NCBI GenBank assembly: GCA_937919435.1
Contig: CALFRR010000059.1
Coordinates: forward strand, 1 to 55,138
DNA length: 55,138 nt
DNA from: an uncultured Alphaproteobacteria bacterium
GTDB lineage: Bacteria; Pseudomonadota; Alphaproteobacteria; Rhizobiales; Ancalomicrobiaceae
Direction of reading: 5' to 3'
The notes under the pieces are model-generated. The model was not told the DNA's origin. It was given only the letters and a program-made list of their open reading frames with translations, and made no database searches. Below are positions 15,805-24,132 of the stretch, piece after piece. The translations under genes and the position numbers were made by a program. Numbering within the stretch: position 1 is the first letter of the stretch; every line of letters begins with the position of its first letter.

Positions 15805-16422
15805 CTATTCGGCCGCCGGAACCACGATCTTCGGGGTGTCGTCGGCGGTGATTCGCGCGATCCGGTCGCCCCAGGTGGTGACGACACCGTCGGCATCGAT
15901 CTCCACCGTCTCGGTCGTTCCGGCGATCGTGACGGCGATGCGGCGGCCACCGTCGGAGGACTTCAGCGCGACGGTCGCCCGGGCGATCGTGAAGTCGGGG
16001 ACCGAAACCGTCACCACGTCGAGGCTCTGCGCCTTCGTCGCCTTCGCCCCGAGCCTTTGCAGGAGCGCGATCAGGCCGAACGGCGAACCCGCCACCAGAC
16101 AGTCGGTGAGACCGGAGAATTCGGGGCGGCGGCGGCCCTCGCCGTCGCTCCATTCGCCGTAGCCGTCGTGGCGCAGCGCCACCGTAGGGCCGCCGAGTCG
16201 GGTCAGGTGCAGCGAGCGCACCGAGGCCCATTCGGCATCGACGACGATCCGCCAGCGGGTCGCCCAGCCGGCGCCGCCGATCGCCACGCCCTCCGCCGAG
16301 ATGCCGGTCTCCGCGACCTTCAGCTCGACGTGTTCGAGGCCGGCTTCGGCGAGGTCGCCGGCCGACGGGTCGGTCGAACGGGCGGTGGTCCGCCAGCGCC
16401 AACTGCTCGAAGTGATCGTCAT
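15805..16422 (-). CDS. Putative glycolipid-binding family protein
   Basis: The 205-residue protein starts SSSWRWRTT and has paired beta-strand segments (WATRWRIVVDAEWASVRSLHL, VALRHDGYGEWSDGEGRRRPEFSGLTDCLVAGSPFGLIALLQRL, TVSVPDFTIARATVAL). These fit the putative glycolipid-binding family (PF06475): a WR start, the W-RV--DA-W strand, a G-W strand and a D--- -PF--- --RL segment. No signal peptide or membrane helix is seen. Its role is unknown even in characterised genomes. ATG 16422 follows a GGGGGG stretch. It lies between infC and rpmI, interrupting the common infC-rpmI-rplT order, and is followed by the rpmI promoter. Confidence 0.6.
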   Translation of the reverse strand: MTITSSSWRWRTTARSTDPSAGDLAEAGLEHVELKVAETGISAEGVAIGGAGWATRWRIVVDAEWASVRSLHLTRLGGPTVALRHDGYGEWSDGEGRRRPEFSGLTDCLVAGSPFGLIALLQRLGAKATKAQSLDVVTVSVPDFTIARATVALKSSDGGRRIAVTIAGTTETVEIDADGVVTTWGDRIARITADDTPKIVVPAAE

Positions 16423-16516
16423 CGCCGGCCCCCCGGGCGTTCGCGCCGGTCTGCGCGAACGGGAGTTGCGCTCTCTCGGCCGTCGCCGGCGGAGAGACGA
16501 AGTCCCGGGCCGCGCC

Positions 16517-17056
16517 TCAGCGCGGCGCCAGGATCATGATCATCTGCTTGCCTTCGAGCCGCGGCTCGGACTCGACCTTCGCCACGTCGCCGACGTCGGC
16601 CTTGACCCGCTCCAGCAACTGGACGCCGAGATCCTGGTGCGCCATCTCGCGTCCGCGGAAGCGCAGCGTGATCTTGACCTTGTCACCGTCTTCGAAGAAC
16701 CCGCGCGACTGCCGCATCTTGACGTCGTAGTCGTGGTCGTCGATGCCCGGACGGAGCTTGACTTCCTTGATCTCGACGATCTTCTGGTTGCGGCGTGCCT
16801 CGGCGGCCTTCTTCTGAGCCTGATACTTGAAGCGGCCGAAGTCGAGCAGCTTGCAGACGGGCGGGACGGCCTGCGGCGCGATCTCGACGAGGTCCAGTCC
16901 GGCTTCCTCGGCGCGCTCGATCGCGTCGAAGAACGACAGGACGCCGACGTTGTTGCCGTCGTCGTCGATGAGCTGGACTTGCGGAACGCCCCGGATCTCC
17001 CGGTTGATGCGCGGCCCTTCCTTGGGCGGCGGCGGTGCGCGGAACGGACGGCGAAT
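16517..17056 (-). CDS. infC: Translation initiation factor IF-3, ATT start
   Basis: This 179-residue IF-3 has an N-domain (GPRINREIRGVPQVQLIDDDGNNVGVLSFFDAIERAEEAGLDLVEIAP), a linker rich in Lys/Ala/Glu (YQAQKKAAEARRNQ) and a C-domain (IKEVKLRPGIDDHDYDVKMRQ ... KITLRFRGREMAHQDLG). IF-3 keeps the 30S subunit free and checks start-codon pairing. The start I choose is ATT at 17056, nine bases after GAGGAG; the rare start codon is a conserved feature of infC and underlies autoregulation, because IF-3 rejects non-canonical starts. An ATG in the same frame at 17206 would add 50 residues unlike the family. Confidence 0.93.
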   Translation of the reverse strand: MRRPFRAPPPPKEGPRINREIRGVPQVQLIDDDGNNVGVLSFFDAIERAEEAGLDLVEIAPQAVPPVCKLLDFGRFKYQAQKKAAEARRNQKIVEIKEVKLRPGIDDHDYDVKMRQSRGFFEDGDKVKITLRFRGREMAHQDLGVQLLERVKADVGDVAKVESEPRLEGKQMIMILAPR

Positions 17057-17452
17057 GGTCGTGATCTCCTCGATTGTGGCGTGTCGACCGATACGGGAAA
17101 CGGGTCGGATCGCCGGAAGGCGGTCCATGCCGAAAGCCCCGAGCGGACAAACGCCGAGGCTTCCGGCCGATGCTTCGAAACTCGCATCCGGCCGATGGGA
17201 CGACAATTCGCCGATTTTCCGATGAAGTCAACGTCGCAGGCGGTTCCCGTGGCACTCTGCAACGGGAAAGCGCGTCGGCGTTGCCGATTCTTCGCGGCAC
17301 CGGCCCGGTCGGGGCGTGCCGCGCCGTCGCGGCCCGCCACCGCTCTCCTCGCGGGTCCCATGGAGCGACCGCCCGCCCCTCCGCCACGGTGGTTCTGTCG
17401 CGGGCCGTCATCGGCTAGACAGGAGCGAGAGGCGAACGGAGGCGAACGGACG
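17057..17452. other. Divergent intergenic region between infC and the ABHD10-like hydrolase
   Basis: No gene is seen in these 396 bases. On the minus strand TTGACT (17231-17226) and AATTGT (17208-17203), 17 bases apart, are a possible infC promoter, weak in the -10. A GAGGAG ribosome site for infC lies at 17066-17071. Near the other end, GCGAACGGAG is repeated just before the hydrolase start and includes its GGAGG ribosome site. Confidence 0.45.
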
Positions 17453-18223
17453 ATGGCGACGGTGGCGGAACGGATCGTGGTGGGCAGCGGTGCGGCGGCG
17501 CGCGACATCGCCGTCCTGCGGGCGGACGGAGCGGCGCCCGGCCTCCTCTGGCTCGGCGGCTTCCGGTCCGACATGACCGGCGGCAAGGCCGAGGCGCTCG
17601 CCGCCCACGGTGCGGCCCGCGGCCTCGCCGTCACCCGGTTCGACTATTCCGGCCACGGCGCCTCCGGCGGCCGGTTCGAGGACGGTACGATCTCGCGCTG
17701 GCTCGAGGAGGCGACCGCGGTCTTCGACACGACCGACGGACCGCAGATCCTGGTCGGCTCGTCGATGGGTGGCTGGATGGCGCTGCTGCTCGCCCGGGCC
17801 CGCCGCGCCTCCGGCCGGATCGCCGGGCTGGTGCTGATCGCGCCGGCCGCCGACTTCACCGAAGAGCTGATGTGGGCCTCGTTTCCGCCCGAGGTGCGCC
17901 GGGCGATCGAGGTCGACGGGGTCTGGCCGATGCCCTCCGACTACGGCGAGGCGATCCCGATCGGCCGCGGCCTGATCGAGGACGGCCGCCGACATCTGCT
18001 GCTCGGCGGCGAGCTCGACTACGGCGTGCCGATCGCGGTTCTCCAGGGAGCGAAGGACGAGAGCGTGCCGTGGACCCATGCGGTCCGGCTGGTGTCGAAG
18101 CTGATCCGGGACGACGTGACGCTGACCCTGGTGCCCGACGGCGATCACCGTCTGTCGCGGCCGCAGGACATCGCGCGTCTGCTCGCCGCGGTCGACGTCA
18201 TCGTCGATCGGCGCGCCGGCTGA
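17453..18223 (+). CDS. Alpha/beta hydrolase (ABHD10-like serine esterase)
   Basis: The 256-residue alpha/beta-hydrolase has an oxyanion strand (LLWLGGFRSDMTGGKA), a cap-side motif FDYSGHGASGG, the nucleophile elbow GSSMGGW with Ser104, the later acid AKDESVPW, and a catalytic His in PDGDHRLSRPQD. The set LVLIAPAADFTEELMW is typical of the bacterial relatives of ABHD10, which are cytoplasmic or mitochondrial acyl-protein or acyl-glucuronide esterases. The substrate here is unknown. ATG 17453 follows a GGAGG. No partner gene is on its strand; a symmetrical hairpin lies after the stop, facing the convergent yejF. Confidence 0.85.
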   Translation: MATVAERIVVGSGAAARDIAVLRADGAAPGLLWLGGFRSDMTGGKAEALAAHGAARGLAVTRFDYSGHGASGGRFEDGTISRWLEEATAVFDTTDGPQILVGSSMGGWMALLLARARRASGRIAGLVLIAPAADFTEELMWASFPPEVRRAIEVDGVWPMPSDYGEAIPIGRGLIEDGRRHLLLGGELDYGVPIAVLQGAKDESVPWTHAVRLVSKLIRDDVTLTLVPDGDHRLSRPQDIARLLAAVDVIVDRRAG

Positions 18224-18238
18224 CGCCGCGACACTCGC

Positions 18239-18270
18239 ACGGCGGCTCCGGACCGGTCCGCAGCCGCCGT
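18239..18270. terminator. Bidirectional hairpin between the hydrolase gene and yejF
   Basis: A 9-bp outer stem (18239-18247 with 18262-18270) encloses the self-complementary CGGACCGGTCCG, giving a long GC-rich hairpin in the 55-base gap between two convergent genes. No T-run follows on either strand, so termination is inferred from position and fold. Confidence 0.5.
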
Positions 18271-18278
18271 CGCCGACG

Positions 18279-19934
18279 TCACTGGCGGACCGCGTCGGTG
18301 TCGACCGTCTCCAGCCGGAAGGCGGCGGCCATCAGGGCGCGGGTGTAGTCGGTCTTCGGCCGTTCGAAGACCTCCGTCGCGGTGCCCGTTTCGACCACCT
18401 TGCCGTCCTTCATCACGATCACCTCGTTGGCCAGCGCCCGGACCACCTTGAGATCGTGGCTGATGAACAGATAGGCGAGGCCGTGCGCCTTCTGCAGATC
18501 GCGCAGGAGGTCGACCACCTGGGCCTGGACCGACATGTCGAGGGCCGAGGTCGGCTCGTCGAGCACCACCACCGCCGGCTCCAGGATCATCGCCCGGGCG
18601 ATCGAGATGCGCTGGCGCTGGCCGCCGGAGAACTCGTGCGGGTAGCGGTGCCGGGTCTCCGGATCGAGGCCGACCTCCTCGAGCACCCGGATCACCTTCG
18701 CTTCGCGCTCGTCCGCGGAGAGGTCCGGCAGATGCACCGCCAGCCCTTCCGCGACGATCTCGGCGATCGACAGGCGCGGGCTGAGCGAGCCGAACGGATC
18801 CTGGAACACCACCTGCGCCTCGCGCCGCAGCGGCCGCATCGCCTTGGCGTCGAGCCCCTGGACGTCGCGGCCGAGCACCACGATCCGTCCGGTCGAAGGC
18901 ACCAGCCGCAGCATGGCGAGGCCGAGGGTCGTCTTCCCGGATCCCGATTCGCCGACGATGCCGATCGTCTGGCCGGCCCGCAGCGTCAGCGACACCCCGT
19001 CGACCGCCTTGACGTGGTCGACCACGCGCCTCAGGAAGCCGCGCCGGATAGGGAACCAGACCCGGACGTCGTCGGCTCGCGCCACCACCTCGGCGGTGGG
19101 GTCGGCGGCGGGCGGCGTGCCCTTCGGCTCGGCGGCGAGCAGCTTCCTCGTGTAGTCGTGGCGCGGCGCGGCGAAGATCTCGGCGGTCGGACCGGCCTCG
19201 ACGATGTGGCCGCCGGTCATCACGCAGGTGCGGTCGGCGAACTTGCGGACGATCCCGAGATCGTGGGTGATGAACAGGATCGCCATCCCCATCCGGTCGC
19301 GGATCTCGGCGAGGAGTTTCAGGATCTGCGCCTGGACGGTGACGTCGAGGGCGGTGGTCGGCTCGTCGGCGATCAGCAGATCCGGCTCGTTGGCGAGCGC
19401 CATGGCGATCATCACCCGCTGCCGCTGGCCGCCGGAGAGCTGATGCGGATAGGCGCCGAGCCGATCGGCGGCGCGCTGGATGCCGACCGCCTCGAGCAGC
19501 TCGAGCACCCGGGTGCGGGTCGCCATGCCGCGCGAGATCTCGTGCAGCTCGATGATCTCGCCGACCTGCCGCTCGATCGTGTGCAACGGGTTGAGCGAAG
19601 TCATCGGCTCCTGGAAGATCATCGTGACGTCGCCGCCGCGGATCCGCCGGAGCTCCGCTTCCGACGCCTTCAGGAGATCGACACCGTCGAGCAGGATCTC
19701 GCCGGACGGGTGGGAGGCCGCCGGATAGGGCAGCAGGCGCGGAATCGACAGCGCCGTGACCGACTTGCCCGATCCCGATTCGCCGACCAGCGCGACGGTC
19801 TCGCCGCGGGCGATGTCGAAGGAGACGCGATCGACGGCGAGATTGGTGCCGCCGGCCTGCCGGAAGGCGACGGACAGATCGCGGACGCTGAGCAGGGGGG
19901 CGGTCGGCCCGGTTGCGGTCGACTGGGGGCTCAT
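18279..19934 (-). CDS. yejF: Yej-type peptide ABC transporter, fused ATP-binding protein
   Basis: The 551-residue protein contains two complete ABC ATPase domains. Domain 1 has Walker A GESGSGKS, signature LSGGQRQR and Walker B DLLIADEPTTALD; domain 2 has Walker A GESGSGKT, signature FSGGQRQR and Walker B VVVLDEPTSALD. Both keep the catalytic Glu and an H-loop (THD, SHD). The C-terminal oligopeptide-transporter extension follows each domain (PRHDYTRKLL, PKTDYTRALM). It energises the importer formed with YejB and YejE. Its ATG overlaps the yejE stop (ATGA), consistent with a single operon. Confidence 0.95.
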   Translation of the reverse strand: MSPQSTATGPTAPLLSVRDLSVAFRQAGGTNLAVDRVSFDIARGETVALVGESGSGKSVTALSIPRLLPYPAASHPSGEILLDGVDLLKASEAELRRIRGGDVTMIFQEPMTSLNPLHTIERQVGEIIELHEISRGMATRTRVLELLEAVGIQRAADRLGAYPHQLSGGQRQRVMIAMALANEPDLLIADEPTTALDVTVQAQILKLLAEIRDRMGMAILFITHDLGIVRKFADRTCVMTGGHIVEAGPTAEIFAAPRHDYTRKLLAAEPKGTPPAADPTAEVVARADDVRVWFPIRRGFLRRVVDHVKAVDGVSLTLRAGQTIGIVGESGSGKTTLGLAMLRLVPSTGRIVVLGRDVQGLDAKAMRPLRREAQVVFQDPFGSLSPRLSIAEIVAEGLAVHLPDLSADEREAKVIRVLEEVGLDPETRHRYPHEFSGGQRQRISIARAMILEPAVVVLDEPTSALDMSVQAQVVDLLRDLQKAHGLAYLFISHDLKVVRALANEVIVMKDGKVVETGTATEVFERPKTDYTRALMAAAFRLETVDTDAVRQ

Positions 19935-21040
19935 CCGAACGTCTTTCTGGGATCGAAGGCGTCGCGGACCGCTTCGCCGACGAAGATCAGGAGGCTCAGC
20001 ATCGCCGAGATCATGAAGAAACCGGTCAGTGCCAGCCACGGCGCCTGCAGATTGTTCTTGCCCTGGGCCAGCATCTCGCCGAGCGACGGCGATCCCGGCG
20101 GCAGGCCGAAGCCGAGGAAGTCGAGCGAGGTCAGCGTGGTGATCGAGCCGTTGAGGATGAACGGCAGGAAGGTCAGCGTCGCCACCATCGCGTTGGGCAG
20201 GAGATGCCGCCACATGATCGCCAGATTGCCGACCCCCAGCGCCTTCGCCGCCCGCACGTATTCGAAGTTGCGCGCCCTCAGGAATTCCGCGCGGACCACC
20301 CCGACGAGGCTCACCCAGGAGAACAGCAGCAGGATCCCGAGCAGGATCCAGAAGCTCGGCACGAACATCGAGGAGACGATCAGCAGCAGGTAGAGGTGCG
20401 GCAGCGACGACCACACCTCCATGAAACGCTGGAAGGCGAGATCGATCCAGCCGCCGAAATAGCCCTGCACCGCGCCGGCCGCGACCCCGACGGCCGACGA
20501 GACGATCGCCAGGACGAGGCCGAACAGCACCGAGATGCGGAAGCCGTAGAGGACACGGGCGACCACGTCGCGGGCCTGATCGTCGGTGCCGAGCCAGTTC
20601 CAGTTGCCGATCGTGCAGTTCGGATCGTCGACGCCCTGGGCGTAGCGCGCGCAGCGCTTCTCCTTGTCGTACATCCAGGACGGCTTGGCCGGTGCCGGAT
20701 CGGGGATCTCGTTGTTCGGCGTGCCGTAGGAATAGCGGATCGGCGGCCACACCATGAAGCCGTGGGCTTCGATCTCCTCTTGGATCACCGGATCGCGATA
20801 CTGGGTCTGCGGCAGGAACCCGCCGAACTTCTCCTCCGGATAGTCGACCAGCAGCGGCGACAGCACTTCGCCCTTGTAGACGATCAGGATCGGCCGGTCG
20901 TTGGCGATCAGTTCCGAGAACAGCGAGACGACGAACAGTACCAGGAAGATCCGCAGGCTCCACACGCCGCGCCGATGGGCGCGGAAGTTGGCGAGCCGGC
21001 GGGCGTTGAGCGGGGAGAGCGGACGGCGGAACAGGCCCAT
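19931..21040 (-). CDS. yejE: Yej-type peptide ABC transporter permease YejE
   Basis: The 369-residue protein has an N-terminal membrane helix (IFLVLFVVSLFSELIA), a long periplasmic loop characteristic of YejE (KPSWMYDKEKRCARYAQG ... NWNWLGTDDQARDV), then five or so membrane helices. The inner-membrane ABC permease EAA loop lies at EFLRARNFEYVRAAKALGVGN, with HLLPNA after it. It is the second permease of the peptide importer and pairs with YejB. The start lies one base after the yejB stop (TGAGATG), and its own stop overlaps yejF. Confidence 0.95.
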   Translation of the reverse strand: MGLFRRPLSPLNARRLANFRAHRRGVWSLRIFLVLFVVSLFSELIANDRPILIVYKGEVLSPLLVDYPEEKFGGFLPQTQYRDPVIQEEIEAHGFMVWPPIRYSYGTPNNEIPDPAPAKPSWMYDKEKRCARYAQGVDDPNCTIGNWNWLGTDDQARDVVARVLYGFRISVLFGLVLAIVSSAVGVAAGAVQGYFGGWIDLAFQRFMEVWSSLPHLYLLLIVSSMFVPSFWILLGILLLFSWVSLVGVVRAEFLRARNFEYVRAAKALGVGNLAIMWRHLLPNAMVATLTFLPFILNGSITTLTSLDFLGFGLPPGSPSLGEMLAQGKNNLQAPWLALTGFFMISAMLSLLIFVGEAVRDAFDPRKTFG

Positions 21041-21041
21041 C

Positions 21042-22145
21042 TCAGACCTCCCGCGTGTCGAAGTCGATGCGCGGATCGATCCAGGTGTAGGTCAGATCCG
21101 AGATCAGATTGACGCCGAGGCCGATCAGCGAGAACACCCACAGCGTCCCGAACACCACCGGATAGTCGCGGTTGATCAGGCTCTCGAAACCGAGCAGGCC
21201 GAGCCCGTCGAGCGAGAAGATCGTCTCGATCAGCAGCGATCCGCCGAAGAAGGCACCGATGAAGGCGGCGGGAAAGCCGGCGATCACCAGCAGCATCGCA
21301 TTGCGGAAGACGTGGCCGTAGAGCACCCGGTGCTCGGAGAGGCCCTTCATCCGGGCGGTGACGACGTACTGCTTGCGGATCTCGTCGAGGAACGAGTTCT
21401 TGGTGAGCAGCGTCGTGGTGGTGAACGAGGCGAGAGACATCGCGGTCAGGGGCAGCACCAGATGCCAGAGATAGTCGAGGATCCGGTGCGGCCAGTCCAT
21501 CTGCGTCCAGCCCTCGGAGGTCAGGCCGCGCAACGGGAAGACGTCCCAGAACGAACCGCCGGCGAACAGCACGACGAGCAGGATGCCGAACAGGAAGCCC
21601 GGGATCGCATAGCCGACGACGATCGCCGCGCTGCTCCAGACGTCGAAGCGCGAGCCGTCGCGCACCGCCTTGGCGATGCCGAGCGGGATCGACACGCCGT
21701 AGGAGATCAGCGTCATCCACATCCCCAGCGAGATCGAGACCGGCATCTTCTCCTTGACCAGATCGACGACCGAGATCGATCGGAAGTAGCTCTCGCCGAG
21801 ATCGAACACCGCGTAGTTCTTCATCATCGTCAGGAAGCGCTCGAGCGGCGGCTTGTCGAAGCCGAACTGGCGCTCGAGCTTCTTGACGAACTCCGGATCG
21901 AGTCCCTGCGCGCCGCGGTACTTCGACGACATGTCGCCGCCGGCGGTCGCCGCCCTGACCCCGCCGAAGTCGCCGCCGCCGCCCGACACCCGCGCGGTGG
22001 CGCCGACGTCGGTTCCGGTCAGTTGGGCGATCACCCGCTCGACCGGCCCACCCGGCGCGAACTGCACGATGACGAAGCTGACCGCCATGATGCCGATCAG
22101 TGTCGGGATCATCAGCAGGAGACGTCTCAGGATGTAGGCGCCCAT
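21042..22145 (-). CDS. yejB: Yej-type peptide ABC transporter permease YejB
   Basis: This 367-residue inner-membrane permease begins MGAYILRRLLLMIPTLIGIMAVSFVIVQFAPGGPV, the typical DppB/OppB-type start with the first membrane helix. Then come a long periplasmic segment, several membrane helices and the EAA loop (KQYVVTARMKGLSEHRVLYGHVFRNAML). The insertion around GGGDFGGVRAATAGGDMSSKYRGAQGLDPEFV is typical of YejB. It lies 118 bases after yejA2 and one base before yejE. In related bacteria the Yej system imports peptides, including microcin C-type compounds, and helps resist host antimicrobial peptides. Confidence 0.95.
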   Translation of the reverse strand: MGAYILRRLLLMIPTLIGIMAVSFVIVQFAPGGPVERVIAQLTGTDVGATARVSGGGGDFGGVRAATAGGDMSSKYRGAQGLDPEFVKKLERQFGFDKPPLERFLTMMKNYAVFDLGESYFRSISVVDLVKEKMPVSISLGMWMTLISYGVSIPLGIAKAVRDGSRFDVWSSAAIVVGYAIPGFLFGILLVVLFAGGSFWDVFPLRGLTSEGWTQMDWPHRILDYLWHLVLPLTAMSLASFTTTTLLTKNSFLDEIRKQYVVTARMKGLSEHRVLYGHVFRNAMLLVIAGFPAAFIGAFFGGSLLIETIFSLDGLGLLGFESLINRDYPVVFGTLWVFSLIGLGVNLISDLTYTWIDPRIDFDTREV

Positions 22146-22263
22146 CGTCCCTTTCGTCCGTTCGTCCGGAGGAATCTCGCCCGACCGAATCGCTGCGGCC
22201 GCGCTCCGTCGTCAGTCATAGTCGAGAGCGTCGCCGTCGCCGAGACGATCGGCGCCCTCGGGG

Positions 22264-24132
22264 TCAGAGGCCCTTGCCGATGGCCTTCGCCTTCGCCTCG
22301 TCGATCCACCAGGTCGAGACGATGCCGCGGTCGTAGCGCGGCTTCGTCGCCGGCCGGCCGAACACGTCCCAGGCGGCGATCCAGTTCGACGGCTTGTACC
22401 AGCACGGCACCCACCAGTGGCCGAGCCGCAGCACCCGGTCGAGCGCACGGGTCGCCGTGGTCATCTCCGCCCGGGTGGTCGCGGCGAGCGCCGCATCGAC
22501 GAGTGCGTCGACGCCCGGGTCGGCGATCCCCGCGAGATTGTGCGATCCCGGCATCTTCGCCGAGGCGGAGTGCCAGAACTGGCGCACCTCCTCGTCGAGG
22601 GTCGGCGACAGCGCGAAACGGCGCGACACCACGTCGAAGTCGAAGTCGCGAAGCCGTTTCTCGAACTGCGAGGGATCGACCAGCCGGATCGTCGCGTCGA
22701 TGCCGAGCGCCCGGAGATTGCGCACGAACGGTCCGAGCACCCGCTCGAGCGCCGTGTCGCTCTCCAGGAACTCGAGCGCGAACGGCCGTCCCGACGCGTC
22801 GATCAGCCGGTTGCCCTGCCGCGTCCAGCCGGCGGCGGCGAGGAGATCGCTGGCGCGTTTCAGGAGCCGGCGGTCCTGTCCGGAGCCGTCGGAGACCGGC
22901 GGGCGCCAGGCCTCGTCGAACACCCCGGCCGGCAACCGGTCGCGCAACCGTTCGAGCAGCACCCGTTCCGCCTCGCTCGGAACACCCTGCGCCTCGAGCT
23001 CGGAGTTGACGAAGAACGACGGGGTGCGGCGGTAGCTGTCGAAGAACAGGGCCTTGTTCGACCATTCGAAGTCGAAGGCGAGGCCGATCGCCTCGCGCAC
23101 CCGGATGTCGGCGAGGATCGGGCGGCGGGTGTTGAGGAACCAGCCCTGTGCGCCGGACGGCGCGAGATCGTCGAGCTCCAGCCGCTTCACCCGGCCGTCG
23201 CGGGCCGCCGGGAAGTCGTACTGGGTCGCCCAGACCGAGGAGGTGAACTCCTCGCGCAGCAGATACTGGCCGGCCTTGAACGCCTCGAAGCCGGTGGTCC
23301 GCTCGCGGTACATCTCGTAGCGGATCACGTCGAAGTTCGACTGGCCGATCGACACCGGCAGGTCCTTCGCCCACCAGTCGGCGACCCGTTCGTATTCGAT
23401 GAACCGGCCGGGTTCGAACCGGCCGATCCGGTAGGGACCGGAGCCGAGCGGCGGTTCGAGCGTCGAGGCGGTGAAGTCGCGGGTCGACCAGTAGGCCTTC
23501 GACAGGATCGGCAGCGTGGCGACGCTGAGCGGCAGCGTCCGTCCGCGACCGGCGGCGTAACGCACCACCACCCGGTCGGGCGCCTCCGCCTCGACGCCGA
23601 TCACGTCGCGCAGCCCCTCGGAGAGGACCGGGTGCCCCTTCTCCTTCAGCGTCAGGATCGAGAACACGACGTCGTCGGCGGTGAGCCGCGAACCGTCGGC
23701 GAACCGGGCCTCGCGGCGCAGCAGGAACCGGTCGGACCGTCCGTCCTCGGCGCTCTCCACCGCCTTGGCGACGAGCCCGTAGACCGCGTCCGGTTCGTCG
23801 TACGCCCGGGTCATCAGCGAGGCGTGGATCAGGCCCAGCCCGACCGCTGCGTCGCCCTTGAGGATCAGCCCGTTCAGGGAGTTGAAGGTGGTCGGGTTCT
23901 GGTTGAGCGACCAGCTTCCCGGCACCGTGGCGAGCCGCCCGCCCTTCGGCGCCCGCGGATCGACCCAGTCGAAATGCGGGAAGTCGACCGGATACTTTAG
24001 GTCGCCGTAGGCCGACAGCCCGTGGCGCAGAGCCCCCCGAGCCGCCGACGGCGCGGCGAGGGCGAGGCCGGCGGCGAGCCCGAGCGCTCCGCCGATCGCC
24101 GCCCGCCGGGACGGCCCGTGCCCGCCCGTCAC
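22264..24132 (-). CDS. yejA2: Yej-type extracellular solute-binding protein, second copy (YejA2)
   Basis: This 622-residue family 5 solute-binding protein starts with a twin-Arg-like signal (PSRRAAIGGALGLAAGLALAAPSAARG). It then has LSAYGDLKYPVDFPHFDWVDPRAPKGGRL, typical of YejA, the TLEPPLGSGPYRI motif and the SPTLDEEVRQFWHSASA region. It would capture peptides in the periplasm for YejBEF. The start is GTG 24132, inside the yejA1 stop (GTGA), so the two binding-protein genes are translationally coupled. The two paralogues share domain order but differ widely in sequence. Two tandem YejA proteins are known in Brucella and relatives. Confidence 0.92.
   Translation of the reverse strand: MTGGHGPSRRAAIGGALGLAAGLALAAPSAARGALRHGLSAYGDLKYPVDFPHFDWVDPRAPKGGRLATVPGSWSLNQNPTTFNSLNGLILKGDAAVGLGLIHASLMTRAYDEPDAVYGLVAKAVESAEDGRSDRFLLRREARFADGSRLTADDVVFSILTLKEKGHPVLSEGLRDVIGVEAEAPDRVVVRYAAGRGRTLPLSVATLPILSKAYWSTRDFTASTLEPPLGSGPYRIGRFEPGRFIEYERVADWWAKDLPVSIGQSNFDVIRYEMYRERTTGFEAFKAGQYLLREEFTSSVWATQYDFPAARDGRVKRLELDDLAPSGAQGWFLNTRRPILADIRVREAIGLAFDFEWSNKALFFDSYRRTPSFFVNSELEAQGVPSEAERVLLERLRDRLPAGVFDEAWRPPVSDGSGQDRRLLKRASDLLAAAGWTRQGNRLIDASGRPFALEFLESDTALERVLGPFVRNLRALGIDATIRLVDPSQFEKRLRDFDFDVVSRRFALSPTLDEEVRQFWHSASAKMPGSHNLAGIADPGVDALVDAALAATTRAEMTTATRALDRVLRLGHWWVPCWYKPSNWIAAWDVFGRPATKPRYDRGIVSTWWIDEAKAKAIGKGL

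Noticed and set aside
17057..17206. N-terminal extension of infC from an upstream ATG
   Set aside because: The added residues do not resemble IF-3, and GAGGAG followed by ATT fits the known infC start.
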